Source: an uncultured Chryseobacterium sp.
GTDB taxonomy: Bacteria; Bacteroidota; Bacteroidia; Flavobacteriales; Weeksellaceae
DNA length: 64,000 nucleotides
Assembly: GCA_913778275.1 (NCBI GenBank)
Contig: CAJYWN010000002.1
Span: 1 to 64,000 of the forward strand
Reading direction: 5' to 3'
Every line of letters starts with the position of its first letter. Positions within the stretch are counted from its first letter, which is position 1. This document shows positions 34,647 through 42,852 of the stretch, one piece after another. Below the pieces are notes generated by a model that searched no databases, was not told where the DNA came from, and saw only the letters and a program-made list of their open reading frames with translations. Both the position numbers and the translations under genes were made by a program.

Positions 34647-35018
34647 TTAGTTGGCATCGAATGCTTCAAATGCATCCCGAATATGTTCAATAATTAAATT
34701 TTCCTTTTCATCGGGAAGAACAGAGATGATGTCAAATCGGACTTCTTTTATCAAATTGAATTCCCTTACATAATAATCTGCAGCAGAAACTAGCAGCTTT
34801 ATTTTTTTCTTATTCACCGATTCCTGAGGAAGATTAAAAACATCCGTTGAACGTGCTTTTACTTCACAGATAACGATCAGGCTATCTTTTTCTGCAATAA
34901 TATCGATTTCTGCTTTCTGATACCGGAAATTTCTGGCCAGGATTTTATAGCCGTTTTTTAATAAAAAATCTGCAGCAAGATCTTCTGCTTTTTTTCCAAA
35001 ATCATTGTGTTGAGCCAT
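34647..35018 (-). CDS. YraN/UPF0102 family nuclease-like protein
   Basis: A 123-residue UPF0102 protein with an endonuclease-like fold. It shows GKKAEDLAADFLLKNGYKIL and NFRYQKAEIDIIAE...VICEVKARS, which is a PD-(D/E)xK arrangement (Glu, Asp, ExK), and VNKKKIKLLVSAADYYV. The function is unsettled: related to Holliday junction resolvase folds. Between it and the LD-carboxypeptidase lies a short direct-repeat-like stretch (GTTTGAGAGT twice near 35040-35070). Confidence 0.93.
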   Translation of the reverse strand: MAQHNDFGKKAEDLAADFLLKNGYKILARNFRYQKAEIDIIAEKDSLIVICEVKARSTDVFNLPQESVNKKKIKLLVSAADYYVREFNLIKEVRFDIISVLPDEKENLIIEHIRDAFEAFDAN

Positions 35019-35094
35019 TTTTAAGTGGGAGGGTTTATGAGTTTGAGAGTTTAATGGTTTGAGAGTACCAGGGTTTTGAGTTACATATTATTTT

Positions 35095-36030
35095 TTAATT
35101 TTCAAATTCAATCTTAGCCTTGTCCTTAACCTCTAATTTTATATTTCCTCCGATAATCAAAGGTCTGTTGTCTTTAATATGACCGTTTGGAAATCCAAAA
35201 ACGGTTGGAAAGTCGTACTTTGAAATTCTGTCTGAAATAAGCTGATAGGCGAAGTCATCGAAACTCTCGTTGTACGAAGCATTTTCCTTTTCAGTTGCCA
35301 TATTGGTCATTCCGCCAATAATCAGTCCTTTAATTTTTTTGAACACACCAGCGAGTTCCAGACTCATCATCATTCTGTCTAACGCATAAAAGTTTTCGCC
35401 AATATCTTCTATAAACAATATTCGGTTTTTAAACTTGAATGAATAATCGGTTCCAAGAAGCGCATACACCAGCGCTAAATTGCCTCCAACCAATTGACCT
35501 TCACAAGAACCCTTCTTATTAAAATGATGCGGTTCTAAACTATAATCCGGTATTTTTCCTTCCAAAATATCAAAAATCAATTGGTAGCTTTCTTCTGTAA
35601 CTCCAAAGCTCGATGTTTTTACCGTCTGCCCGTGAATGGAAGCAAAGCCTTTTTTTACCAGGTAACTTTGGATAACCGTATTATCGGAATACCCAATATA
35701 CCATTTAGGATTTTTAGAGAAATCTTTAATATCAATTCTTTCCAGCAAATGTTGACAGCCGTAACCACCTCTGGAAGCCCAAACTGCAGCGATCTCATTG
35801 TCGTTTAGAGCCCAGTTGACATCTTTTATTCTTTCCTGTTCGGTACCTGCGTAAGTATAGCCTTTGGAAAAACTGCTGTAAAGATGTTCTCCTAAAACAG
35901 GCTCGTACCCTTCGTTCCGGATCATTTCAATTCCTTTTTCCAGCTGTGAATCTTCTACCGCGCCTGCCGGAGATACAATGGCTATTTTATCGCCTTTTTT
36001 TAAGGATTTAGGGAAAATTATTTTTTTCAT
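35095..36030 (-). CDS. LD-carboxypeptidase (peptidase S66)
   Basis: A 311-residue S66 serine peptidase that cleaves the terminal D-Ala from tetrapeptide in peptidoglycan recycling (LdcA group), or hydrolyses related amides such as microcin C. The N-terminal IVSPAGAVEDSQLEKGIEMI, RGGYGCQHLLERID and the nucleophile region YIGYSDNTVIQSYL are clear; GGNLALVYALLGTDY, EDIGENFYALDRMM (Glu) and FGFPNGHIKDNRPL (His) complete the triad. It overlaps the LysE gene by four bases (ATGA). Confidence 0.94.
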   Translation of the reverse strand: MKKIIFPKSLKKGDKIAIVSPAGAVEDSQLEKGIEMIRNEGYEPVLGEHLYSSFSKGYTYAGTEQERIKDVNWALNDNEIAAVWASRGGYGCQHLLERIDIKDFSKNPKWYIGYSDNTVIQSYLVKKGFASIHGQTVKTSSFGVTEESYQLIFDILEGKIPDYSLEPHHFNKKGSCEGQLVGGNLALVYALLGTDYSFKFKNRILFIEDIGENFYALDRMMMSLELAGVFKKIKGLIIGGMTNMATEKENASYNESFDDFAYQLISDRISKYDFPTVFGFPNGHIKDNRPLIIGGNIKLEVKDKAKIEFEN

Positions 36031-36713
36031 CGTTCTCTGTGGTATTTTACCTCGGTTTTTTCGGCTTCTTCCAGTCTTTTGTCAAACTGATTGAATTTTT
36101 TAAAGCTTTGTAAGAAGATAAAGAAACTGAAGATAATCAGGATTCCGCCTACTATTCTTCTGATTCTGTTGGCTAATTTCTGTGTCAATTTATCGTGAAA
36201 CTGCTTGGCAAGAAAGATTTTTGCCAGATCAATGCAGAGGTAAGTAGCAATAACAATACCGATGTATAAAACAAAATTGCCGGTATCCGGATACTGATTT
36301 CTTACAGATATCACCGTTACCAGCCAAAATAAAATGACTCCTACATTGAGCAGATTAAAGAAAAAGCCATTGATAAAGGTCTTGAAATAATTCTGATTGA
36401 TGAATTTCTCTTCTCCCGGAATGTGCATTTTGGTTCGCGTAACCATCATCACAATACCGTATACAAAGATTAAGATCGCGGTAATCCGGTAAAAACCAGG
36501 ATGTTTATCAATTAAAGTTACAATATCCGCACTTGCGTAATAAGCTGCCAGTATACAGAGAAGATCTGCAGAAATTACTCCGATATCCAAAGCTAATGCA
36601 TGTTTTGGCCCTCTAGAAAAGCTGGTTTCTATTAAGAGGAAAAAAATAGGTCCAATAAAAACCAGGCTCAGCATGAATCCTAATACGATGGCAGATAATA
36701 TAAGTTCAAACAT
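36027..36713 (-). CDS. LysE family translocator
   Basis: A 228-residue inner-membrane protein with six predicted helices of the LysE/RhtB superfamily, which exports amino acids. The opening MFELILSAIVLGFMLSLVFIGPIFFLLIETSF...ALALDIGVISADLLCI resembles the family's N-terminal GPxxxxxxxxxxxxG pattern. I prefer the ATG at 36713 to the TTG one codon upstream. It is the first gene of a two-gene operon with LD-carboxypeptidase, with a stop/start overlap. The substrate is unknown; pairing with cell wall recycling suggests peptide or amino acid export (inference). Confidence 0.88.
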   Translation of the reverse strand: MFELILSAIVLGFMLSLVFIGPIFFLLIETSFSRGPKHALALDIGVISADLLCILAAYYASADIVTLIDKHPGFYRITAILIFVYGIVMMVTRTKMHIPGEEKFINQNYFKTFINGFFFNLLNVGVILFWLVTVISVRNQYPDTGNFVLYIGIVIATYLCIDLAKIFLAKQFHDKLTQKLANRIRRIVGGILIIFSFFIFLQSFKKFNQFDKRLEEAEKTEVKYHRER

Positions 36714-36866
36714 CAAGTAATTTTTTAAATGAAAACTGAATTTTCATTCGATTTATACAAATTTAAACTTTATGATTTAATTATTCAATAACTATGGATT
36801 TAAGAAAAGTAATATTTAAAATAATTTCATATAAACAATGAATTTTTTTAACTAAGAAAATTAAAA

Positions 36867-36894
36867 TTCCGTTTTACATTAAAGTAAAACGGAA
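36867..36894 (-). terminator. Intrinsic terminator of rnr
   Basis: Perfect 11-bp stem TTCCGTTTTAC/GTAAAACGGAA with a 6-nt loop, followed on the minus strand by TTTTAATTTTC, 20 nt after the rnr stop. Confidence 0.88.
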
Positions 36895-36914
36895 CTATTA
36901 TTAAAATTTTTAAT

Positions 36915-39068
36915 TCATTCAACAATCTTAAAATCAAGCTGCTTCTGAATAAGGTTTGCTTTCACCACTTTTATCTGTACCTGATCTCCAAGCTGATAGC
37001 GTTTTCCGTGTCTCATTCCATAAACAGCGTGTGTTTTGGCATCATAGGAATAGGAATCGTCCACAAGATCTCTTAATTTAATAAGACCTTCGGCACCATT
37101 TTCGGGAATTTCTACCCAGAAACCAAATTCCGCAACGCCGGAAATCACGCCTGTAAACGTTTCTCCCAAATGTTTTTCCATAAATTTCACCTGCATGAAT
37201 TTAATGGAATCCCTTTCCGCATCTGCTGCAAGGCGCTCCATAGAACTGCAGTGTTTTGCTTTTTCTTCCAGCTCCGCTTTGTTCGGGGATTTTCCTCCGT
37301 CCAGATAATGCTGAAGTAAACGATGTGCAATGAGATCCGGATAACGACGGATAGGAGAGGTGAAGTGGGTATAAAAATCGAAACCAAGCCCGTAGTGACC
37401 GATCGGTTCCGTAGAATAGACCGCTTTGCTCATACTTCTCATAGCAAGGGTTTCAATCATATTTTCTTCGCCTTTGCCTTTTACATCATGCAATAATCTA
37501 TTTAAGGATTCGGCAACTTTTTTACTGTTGGCCAGATCCATTTTATATCCGAACGTTGAAACAAAATCTCTCAACGATTCCAGCTTTGCAGGATCCGGAT
37601 CATCATGAACCCTGTAAATAAAGGTATTTTGGGTAATATCTCCTTTTTTGTTCAGGGAAATAAATTCCGAAACTTTTTTATTGGCAAGCAGCATGAATTC
37701 CTCAATCAGGTGGTTCGAATCTTTACTGATTTTAAAATACACGCCAACCGGTTCGTTGTTTTCATCAAGATTGAACCTTACTTCGCTTCTGTCAAAGGTA
37801 ATCGCTCCTTTCCTGATTCGTTCTGCACGCATGATTTTTGCAAGCCTGTCCAGCACATTGATCTCTTCCTGAAGATCGCCTTCTTTTGTTTCAATTCTTT
37901 CCTGAGCTTCCTCATAGGTGAACCTTCTGTCTGAGTGGATCACCGTTCTGCCAAACCATTGCTTTTTAATTTTAGCATCATCATCCAGTTCAAAAACTGC
38001 TGAAAACGTAAATTTATCTTCATTCGGACGAAGTGAGCAGACGTCGTTACTCAATACTTCCGGGAGCATCGGTACAACACGGTCTACCAGGTAAACGGAG
38101 GTTGCTCTCTGATACGCTTCATCGTCAAGAATAGTTCCGGGAACCACATAATGCGATACATCGGCAATATGAACCCCGATTTCCCAGTTTCCGTTTTCCA
38201 GCTTTCTGATGGAAAGGGCATCATCGAAATCTTTGGCATCTTTAGGGTCGATGGTAAAGGTGGTAATCCCTCTCATATCCCAGCGTTTTGCCACTTCTTC
38301 TTCGTTAATGCTTCTGTCTATTTTGTCGGCATCTCTTTCTACTTCTTCAGGAAACTGGTATGGCAGCCCGTATTCAGCAAGAATAGAGTGGATCTCTGTT
38401 TCATGTTCTCCCGGCGCTCCCAATACCTGAATAATTTCTCCTTCCGGATTTTTATCGCCGGGTTTCCATTCGGTCATTTTTACGACAACCTTGTCGCCAT
38501 CATTAGCACCACCGAAGTTTCCTTTTGGGATAAAAATATCGGTATTGATGGTCTTTTTATCGCAAACCACAAATCCGAAATCTTTATGGGCCACAACCTG
38601 AAGCGTTCCCACAAATTCTGTTCTGCCTCTTTCAAGCACTTCCAGAACGGAACCTTCCAGCTTTTTACCTTTATAAGTGTAGGTTACAATTAGAACTTTG
38701 TCGCCCTGCAATGCATCTTTTACGTTTTTGGAGTGGATGAAGATATCATCTTCCAGACCTTCAACATTAACATATGCATTTCCTGACTGGTTAAAATCGA
38801 TAATCCCTGTCAATGTTCCTTTGATATTAAGATTGACGACATACTTTCCTTTTTCGGCTTCTTTGATTCGTTCGGCAGCCTGCAGCTTATGCAGCGCCTG
38901 GATCACAAGCTCGCGTTGTCTCGGATTTTTATAGTCTATTCCTTCTGCAATCTGCTTATAGTTATAGATTTTCGTTGAATTTTCATTCATAAAACGCAGA
39001 ATCAGTCTTCCGATTTCCTGCAGTTTATGATCATTTTTCTGACTTATATATTTTCTTTTTTTTGGCAT
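36915..39068 (-). CDS. rnr: Ribonuclease R
   Basis: A 717-residue RNase II/R family 3'-5' exoribonuclease for structured RNA turnover and tRNA/rRNA quality control. In order: a winged-helix N-terminal domain (residues 15-70), two OB/cold-shock domains (LTGIIDFNQSGNAYVNVEG and FVGTLQVVAHKDFGFVV), the RNB catalytic domain with DPKDAKDFDDALSI (metal Asp residues), TSVYLVDRVVPMLPEVLSND, and HFTSPIRRYPDLIAHRLLQ, then an S1 domain (FTGVISGVAEFGFWVEI). Length matches RNase R rather than the shorter RNase II. Long leader (over 300 nt) is possible. Confidence 0.97.
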   Translation of the reverse strand: MPKKRKYISQKNDHKLQEIGRLILRFMNENSTKIYNYKQIAEGIDYKNPRQRELVIQALHKLQAAERIKEAEKGKYVVNLNIKGTLTGIIDFNQSGNAYVNVEGLEDDIFIHSKNVKDALQGDKVLIVTYTYKGKKLEGSVLEVLERGRTEFVGTLQVVAHKDFGFVVCDKKTINTDIFIPKGNFGGANDGDKVVVKMTEWKPGDKNPEGEIIQVLGAPGEHETEIHSILAEYGLPYQFPEEVERDADKIDRSINEEEVAKRWDMRGITTFTIDPKDAKDFDDALSIRKLENGNWEIGVHIADVSHYVVPGTILDDEAYQRATSVYLVDRVVPMLPEVLSNDVCSLRPNEDKFTFSAVFELDDDAKIKKQWFGRTVIHSDRRFTYEEAQERIETKEGDLQEEINVLDRLAKIMRAERIRKGAITFDRSEVRFNLDENNEPVGVYFKISKDSNHLIEEFMLLANKKVSEFISLNKKGDITQNTFIYRVHDDPDPAKLESLRDFVSTFGYKMDLANSKKVAESLNRLLHDVKGKGEENMIETLAMRSMSKAVYSTEPIGHYGLGFDFYTHFTSPIRRYPDLIAHRLLQHYLDGGKSPNKAELEEKAKHCSSMERLAADAERDSIKFMQVKFMEKHLGETFTGVISGVAEFGFWVEIPENGAEGLIKLRDLVDDSYSYDAKTHAVYGMRHGKRYQLGDQVQIKVVKANLIQKQLDFKIVE

Positions 39069-39434
39069 TTTTTAAAATTTTATTTTAACAGGTTTAATGA
39101 ATATCATTATTTCATTCACTTAGCATTTCATTATACGAATAGCCAATATCTTTATGAAATATTCATTAAACATAGATTGTATGAGATGAGATATGTCTGA
39201 ACTCATTTACAGCAACATCAATTTTCTTTCCAAATTTATCAGTGACGGAACTTTTAGTTTTGCATAAATTTAATACAAAAATGGAGAAGAGTATGGAAAA
39301 ACCTTTTATTAAATCTTTTTAAATATAATAAAGGTTCAATGGAAATTACAGGATGGTAAATCCTGCCGGACGATGCAAATATACAAAATAAAAAATAAAT
39401 AAGGCTTGTAATTTGATTTACAAGCCCTTATATT
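39069..39434. other. Intergenic region, rnr leader side
   Basis: A 366-base gene-free stretch. It holds the rpiB terminator (39403-39426), a minus-strand TATATTTG (39376-39383) that could start a long rnr leader, a small hairpin CAGGAT/ATCCTG (39350-39366), an imperfect stem AACCTTTTATTA/TAATAAAGGTT (39299-39333), and a plus-strand TAGTTTTG (39255-39262) before a 13-codon frame at 39281. No gene is convincing. Confidence 0.5.
39403..39426 (-). terminator. Intrinsic terminator of rpiB
   Basis: Minus strand GGCTTGTAA/TTACAAGCC (9 bp, loop ATCAAA) followed by TTATTTATTTTT. Confidence 0.8.
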
Positions 39435-39869
39435 TTAACAGTATGCGATTTTATCGACTCTGTTCTGGTGTCTTCCGCCTTCGAAATCTGTAGAGAGAAA
39501 TTTATCAACGATTTCTATGGTCAGCTCCTTTGAAATGAATCTCGCAGGAATTGAAATCATATTGGCGTCATTATGCTGTCTTGCCAGTGAAGCGATCTCC
39601 GGCATCCAGCAAAGAGCGCATCGTATTTTCTGATGCTTGTTGGCCGTGATCTGGACTCCGTTTCCGCTTCCGCAAAATAAGATTCCCAACTCATTTTCTC
39701 CGTTTTCCACGGATGTGGCCGCAGGATGAACAAAGTCCGGATAATCCACACTGTCTGTGGAGAACGTTCCAAAATCCTGAACCTCAAACTTTTCTGATAA
39801 ATAGTTTTTCACAATCTCTTTATATTCGAAGCCTGCGTGATCTGCGGCAATGGCGATTTTTCTTTTCAT
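39435..39869 (-). CDS. rpiB: Ribose-5-phosphate isomerase B
   Basis: Interconverts ribose 5-phosphate and ribulose 5-phosphate in the pentose phosphate pathway. The 144-residue RpiB/LacA/LacB protein has the N-terminal IAIAADHAGFEYKE (Asp/His active site), DFGTFSTDSVDYPDFVH, and the catalytic Cys region FCGSGNGVQITANKHQKIRC, plus the Arg- and His-rich LARQHNDANMIS. It lies to the left of the putative origin gap and is transcribed away from it. A TACCTTTG -7 element is visible (39908-39915). Confidence 0.96.
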   Translation of the reverse strand: MKRKIAIAADHAGFEYKEIVKNYLSEKFEVQDFGTFSTDSVDYPDFVHPAATSVENGENELGILFCGSGNGVQITANKHQKIRCALCWMPEIASLARQHNDANMISIPARFISKELTIEIVDKFLSTDFEGGRHQNRVDKIAYC

Positions 39870-39949
39870 AACCGTTTATTTAGTCTTTTTTAGATTTTAT
39901 TTCATAGCAAAGGTAAGAATAATAACATTCTTGTTAGTCTTTCGGGAGT

Positions 39950-40392
39950 AAATTGTGAAAAGCATTGTGAATAACTGTGGATAACTCCGGCAAAATAAAT
40001 GTTTCGTAACATTAGAAAAATTTGTAATGAAAAGTATGACCAAAAAAAATGCTAAAATTTTCAAAAAATTTTTGTGCAGGAATTCTTGAGTTTTTCCATA
40101 AATCGGTTATCCATAAAGCAAATTGGGGAAAAGTTATCAATAATTGTTAGTAACGGAGTGAAAAATCAGATTTACAATCTTTTATAATGTAAATAAAATG
40201 TGAATTGAATATAAAATTACCTGTTATGAATTTTATTGCAAAAACTTATCCCCTAAATTCACATCACTCAACAACAATAGCGTATTCTTTTTTTTAAAGA
40301 GAAAAAAATTGTTGATAGCTGAATGTTGGGTCTGCGAAAAACTTTTCTCAAAACTTTTCATAGGTTGCCGCGATTCAAAAATTTTAAAATCT
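39950..40392. other. Candidate replication origin: AT-rich gap with DnaA-box cluster
   Basis: Inside the 639-base gene-free gap between rpiB and pgk I see a perfect DnaA box (TGTGGATAA, 39976-39984, the complement of TTATCCACA), a one-mismatch box TGTGAATAA exactly 10 bases earlier (39966-39974), TTATCCATA (40107-40115), TTATCAATA (40134-40142) and TTATCCCCT (40246-40254). A very AT-rich run at 40041-40075 could be an unwinding element. The location of two parS sites within 2.5-5 kb supports an origin region. Function is inference; no dnaA gene is in the window. Confidence 0.5.
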
Positions 40393-40400
40393 TACATTTG
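40393..40400 (+). promoter_or_regulatory. -7 element of pgk
   Basis: TACATTTG matches TAnnTTTG about 110 nt before the pgk start; it would produce a leader of about 100 nt that holds the short frame at 40422-40481 and hairpin-capable sequence. Confidence 0.4.
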
Positions 40401-40421
40401 TGAAAAGAAAAACTCAACGAT

Positions 40422-40481
40422 ATGGATGGAGCCGTCTGCCCGCAGGTTTGTATAATTCTGCAGAAACAGTCGGTTGCCTAA
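40422..40481 (+). other. Possible 19-codon leader frame before pgk
   Basis: A short frame reads MDGAVCPQVCIILQKQSVA and ends 27 bases before the pgk ATG. The stretch is GC-richer than its AT-rich surroundings and contains stem-capable sequence (CTGCCCGCAG; CGGT...ACCG at 40471-40486). It may be a leader peptide, part of a structured leader, or chance; no ribosome binding site can be judged. Confidence 0.25.
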
Positions 40482-40508
40482 GACCGAAGAAATAATATAC
40501 AAGTACAT

Positions 40509-41699
40509 ATGAAAACAATCAATGATTTCAATTTTAACGGTAAGAAAGCACTGGTAAGAGTAGATTTCAACGTTCCTCAGGACGACCAGCTGAAAGTAAC
40601 AGATAATACCCGTATTGCAGCCGTAAAGCCAACGGTAGACAAAATCCTGCAGGATGGAGGAGCGGTGATTCTTATGGCGCACCTGGGAAGACCAAAAGGA
40701 GAGGTGAAGGATGAATTTTCACTGAAGCATATTGTGGAAGAAGTATCCGCTGTATTGGGTCATCAGGTAAAGTTCGTTGACGAGTGCGTAGGAGAAAAGG
40801 CTGAGCAGGCTGCAAAAGATCTCAACGCCGGTGAAATTCTTTTACTGGAGAATCTGCGTTTTCATAATGAAGAAGAAAAAGGAGATGAAGCATTTGCAGA
40901 AAGTCTTTCAAAATTAGGTGATGCTTATGTAAACGATGCCTTTGGAACGGCACACAGAGCGCATGCTTCTACAGCTGTAATTGCTCAATTTTTCCCTTCA
41001 ACTAAATTTTTCGGTTTATTGATGGCTAAGGAACTTCAGGCAATCGACAAGGTACTAAAATCCGGGGAACGTCCTGTAACTGCGATACTTGGAGGATCTA
41101 AAGTTTCTACTAAAATTACAATTATTGAAAATATGCTGCCTGCTGTAGATAATCTGATTATCGGAGGCGGTATGGCTTTCACTTTTATTAAGGCATTGGG
41201 CGGAAAGATCGGAACGTCTCTTGTTGAAGAAGATAAATTGCCTTTGGCGCTTGAAATTTTAGGAAAAGCTAAAGAACATAATGTAAAAGTGTATCTTCCA
41301 TCTGATACGATTATTGCAGAAAGTTTCAGCAATGATGCGGACCGAAAAGAATCTGACATTTATGCTATTCCTGAAGGATGGATGGGTCTTGACGCGGGAC
41401 CGAAATCAAGAGATCAGTTTAATGATGTATTGCTTGATTCGAGAACAATTCTTTGGAATGGTCCGATCGGAGTTTTCGAAATGTCGAATTTTGCGGCAGG
41501 AACGGTAGCTTTAGGAGACAGTATTGCTGAAGCAACAAAACTTGGGGCTTTCTCATTAGTTGGAGGAGGGGACAGCGTAGCTTTTGTGAAGCAGTTCGGT
41601 TACGGTGAAAAAGTAAGCTATGTTTCTACAGGAGGCGGTGCGATGCTTGAAAGTCTGGAAGGTTTGGAGCTTCCGGGTGTTGCCGCGATCAATAAATAA
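40509..41699 (+). CDS. pgk: Phosphoglycerate kinase
   Basis: Glycolytic/gluconeogenic enzyme transferring the acyl phosphate of 1,3-bisphosphoglycerate to ADP. The 396-residue protein has the PGK signature KKALVRVDFNVPQ at the N-terminus, LMAHLGRPKGE, LLLENLRFHNEEEKGD, YVNDAFGTAHRAHAST, GGSKVSTKI of the second domain, and GGGDSVAFVKQFG...STGGGAMLESLEG at the C-terminus. Standard length. It stands alone, with a perfect terminator, immediately to the right of the DnaA-box gap. Confidence 0.98.
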   Translation: MKTINDFNFNGKKALVRVDFNVPQDDQLKVTDNTRIAAVKPTVDKILQDGGAVILMAHLGRPKGEVKDEFSLKHIVEEVSAVLGHQVKFVDECVGEKAEQAAKDLNAGEILLLENLRFHNEEEKGDEAFAESLSKLGDAYVNDAFGTAHRAHASTAVIAQFFPSTKFFGLLMAKELQAIDKVLKSGERPVTAILGGSKVSTKITIIENMLPAVDNLIIGGGMAFTFIKALGGKIGTSLVEEDKLPLALEILGKAKEHNVKVYLPSDTIIAESFSNDADRKESDIYAIPEGWMGLDAGPKSRDQFNDVLLDSRTILWNGPIGVFEMSNFAAGTVALGDSIAEATKLGAFSLVGGGDSVAFVKQFGYGEKVSYVSTGGGAMLESLEGLELPGVAAINK

Positions 41700-41722
41700 G
41701 AAATTTTATTTTCATAAATTTA

Positions 41723-41754
41723 AAAACCCAGCAAAATCTGCTGGGTTTTATTTT
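41723..41754 (+). terminator. Intrinsic terminator of pgk
   Basis: Perfect 11-bp stem AAAACCCAGCA/TGCTGGGTTTT with a 5-nt loop, followed by ATTTT. Confidence 0.9.
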
Positions 41755-41919
41755 GGATATTCTTAATCAAGGTTAAGAAAAAAATTTCTAAGCGATTCTC
41801 AGCGACTCTTAATTAAAATCAAAAAAAAACTAAATATGATCTAAATTTCTATTTATTAACAAATTTTCAACAAAAACGTATGAAAAATGACCTTCATAAA
41901 TAGGCTAAATTTCCATTTT

Positions 41920-42741
41920 CTATTTTTTTTCGATAATGTATATCAAACTTGAAAATTCATTCGAAAAAAGGGCTTTTACGTTAGAAATCGTTCCGAAGAT
42001 CATCGCTTTCAGCCAAAAAAGGGAAGATTTTTGGTATTTTTCGCTTAACATCGAGATGTAATACGAGTCAAGAACCAAAGGTTTAATTTTTCTTAATTTC
42101 CAGTTTGGTTTTCTTGAAATAAGATTTTCCATTCCGTTTTTTGTAAAATGATAAATGTGTCTTGGCACATCGTAAGCGGCCCAATATTCTTTATAGTGTT
42201 TTGCATCATAAGAAGTAGGGTTGGGAACGGCAATAATCAACAGTCCCTTTTCCTTTAATTTCCTGTTAAAGATCTCCAGCATTTCATCCTGATTTTCGAT
42301 GTGCTCGAAAACGTGCCAAAGGGTAATGGCATCCAGGCTGTGATCTTCAATAATATTGATATCATCCAGAATCAGAGCTTTCGACAATTTTCCTGATGCA
42401 GCATTTCTGGCATCAGTATTCGGTTCGAATCCGAATACTTCAAAATCTTTTTCTATATATTTTACAAATTCTCCTGCACCACATCCATAATCCAGCACTC
42501 TTGAATTTTTAGGAATTCTGTCCAGCAATATTGTTTTCTTATACTGTAAGTTGAACGACTGTAAAAATTTGTACAATTTTTCTTTCAGGCTTCCGGAATC
42601 CTGATGATGGGAAATATAATCTTCGCTTTCATAATATTTTGAAATATTGGATGGAATAGGGGAGGTCTTATACACTCCTCTGGTTTCCGTTTCTTTAATT
42701 TCAAATATTTCCTGAGAAAGAAAATGATCTTTAATTTTCAT
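41920..42741 (-). CDS. Class I SAM-dependent methyltransferase
   Basis: A 273-residue protein. Motif I is VLDYGCGAGEFVKYIEK (about residue 83), followed by VFGFEPNTDARNAA, then motif IV/post LDAITLWHVFEHIENQDEML and the product-binding LIIAVPNPTSYDAKHYKEYWAAYDVPRH. The WAAYDVPRHIYHF stretch with a preceding Trp is typical of small-sugar or lipid-linked methyltransferases of the Methyltransf_12/UbiE type. Substrate unknown. Its start is separated from a parS site (42829-42844) by under 90 bases. Confidence 0.88.
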   Translation of the reverse strand: MKIKDHFLSQEIFEIKETETRGVYKTSPIPSNISKYYESEDYISHHQDSGSLKEKLYKFLQSFNLQYKKTILLDRIPKNSRVLDYGCGAGEFVKYIEKDFEVFGFEPNTDARNAASGKLSKALILDDINIIEDHSLDAITLWHVFEHIENQDEMLEIFNRKLKEKGLLIIAVPNPTSYDAKHYKEYWAAYDVPRHIYHFTKNGMENLISRKPNWKLRKIKPLVLDSYYISMLSEKYQKSSLFWLKAMIFGTISNVKALFSNEFSSLIYIIEKK

Positions 42742-42828
42742 TGTTATGCGATTCTTTATAGATAAAAATTAAGGTATTTTATTTTTAAATGCTCTAAAAT
42801 ACCTTAATTTCTGCTTAAATTCTCTTTA

Positions 42829-42844
42829 TGTTTCACGTGAAACA
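42829..42844. promoter_or_regulatory. parS site (ParB-binding palindrome)
   Basis: TGTTTCACGTGAAACA is a perfect 16-bp palindrome identical to the well-known chromosomal parS consensus TGTTNCACGTGAAACA. It lies just after the mnmG stop codon. An identical copy stands 1932 bases away (44761). Confidence 0.93.
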
Positions 42845-42852
42845 TTTATCAA

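Noticed and set aside
40392..40682. Minus-strand 96-codon frame overlapping the pgk start
   Set aside because: Antisense to the conserved pgk N-terminus and the leader; Cys/Tyr/Ile-rich sequence without a domain.
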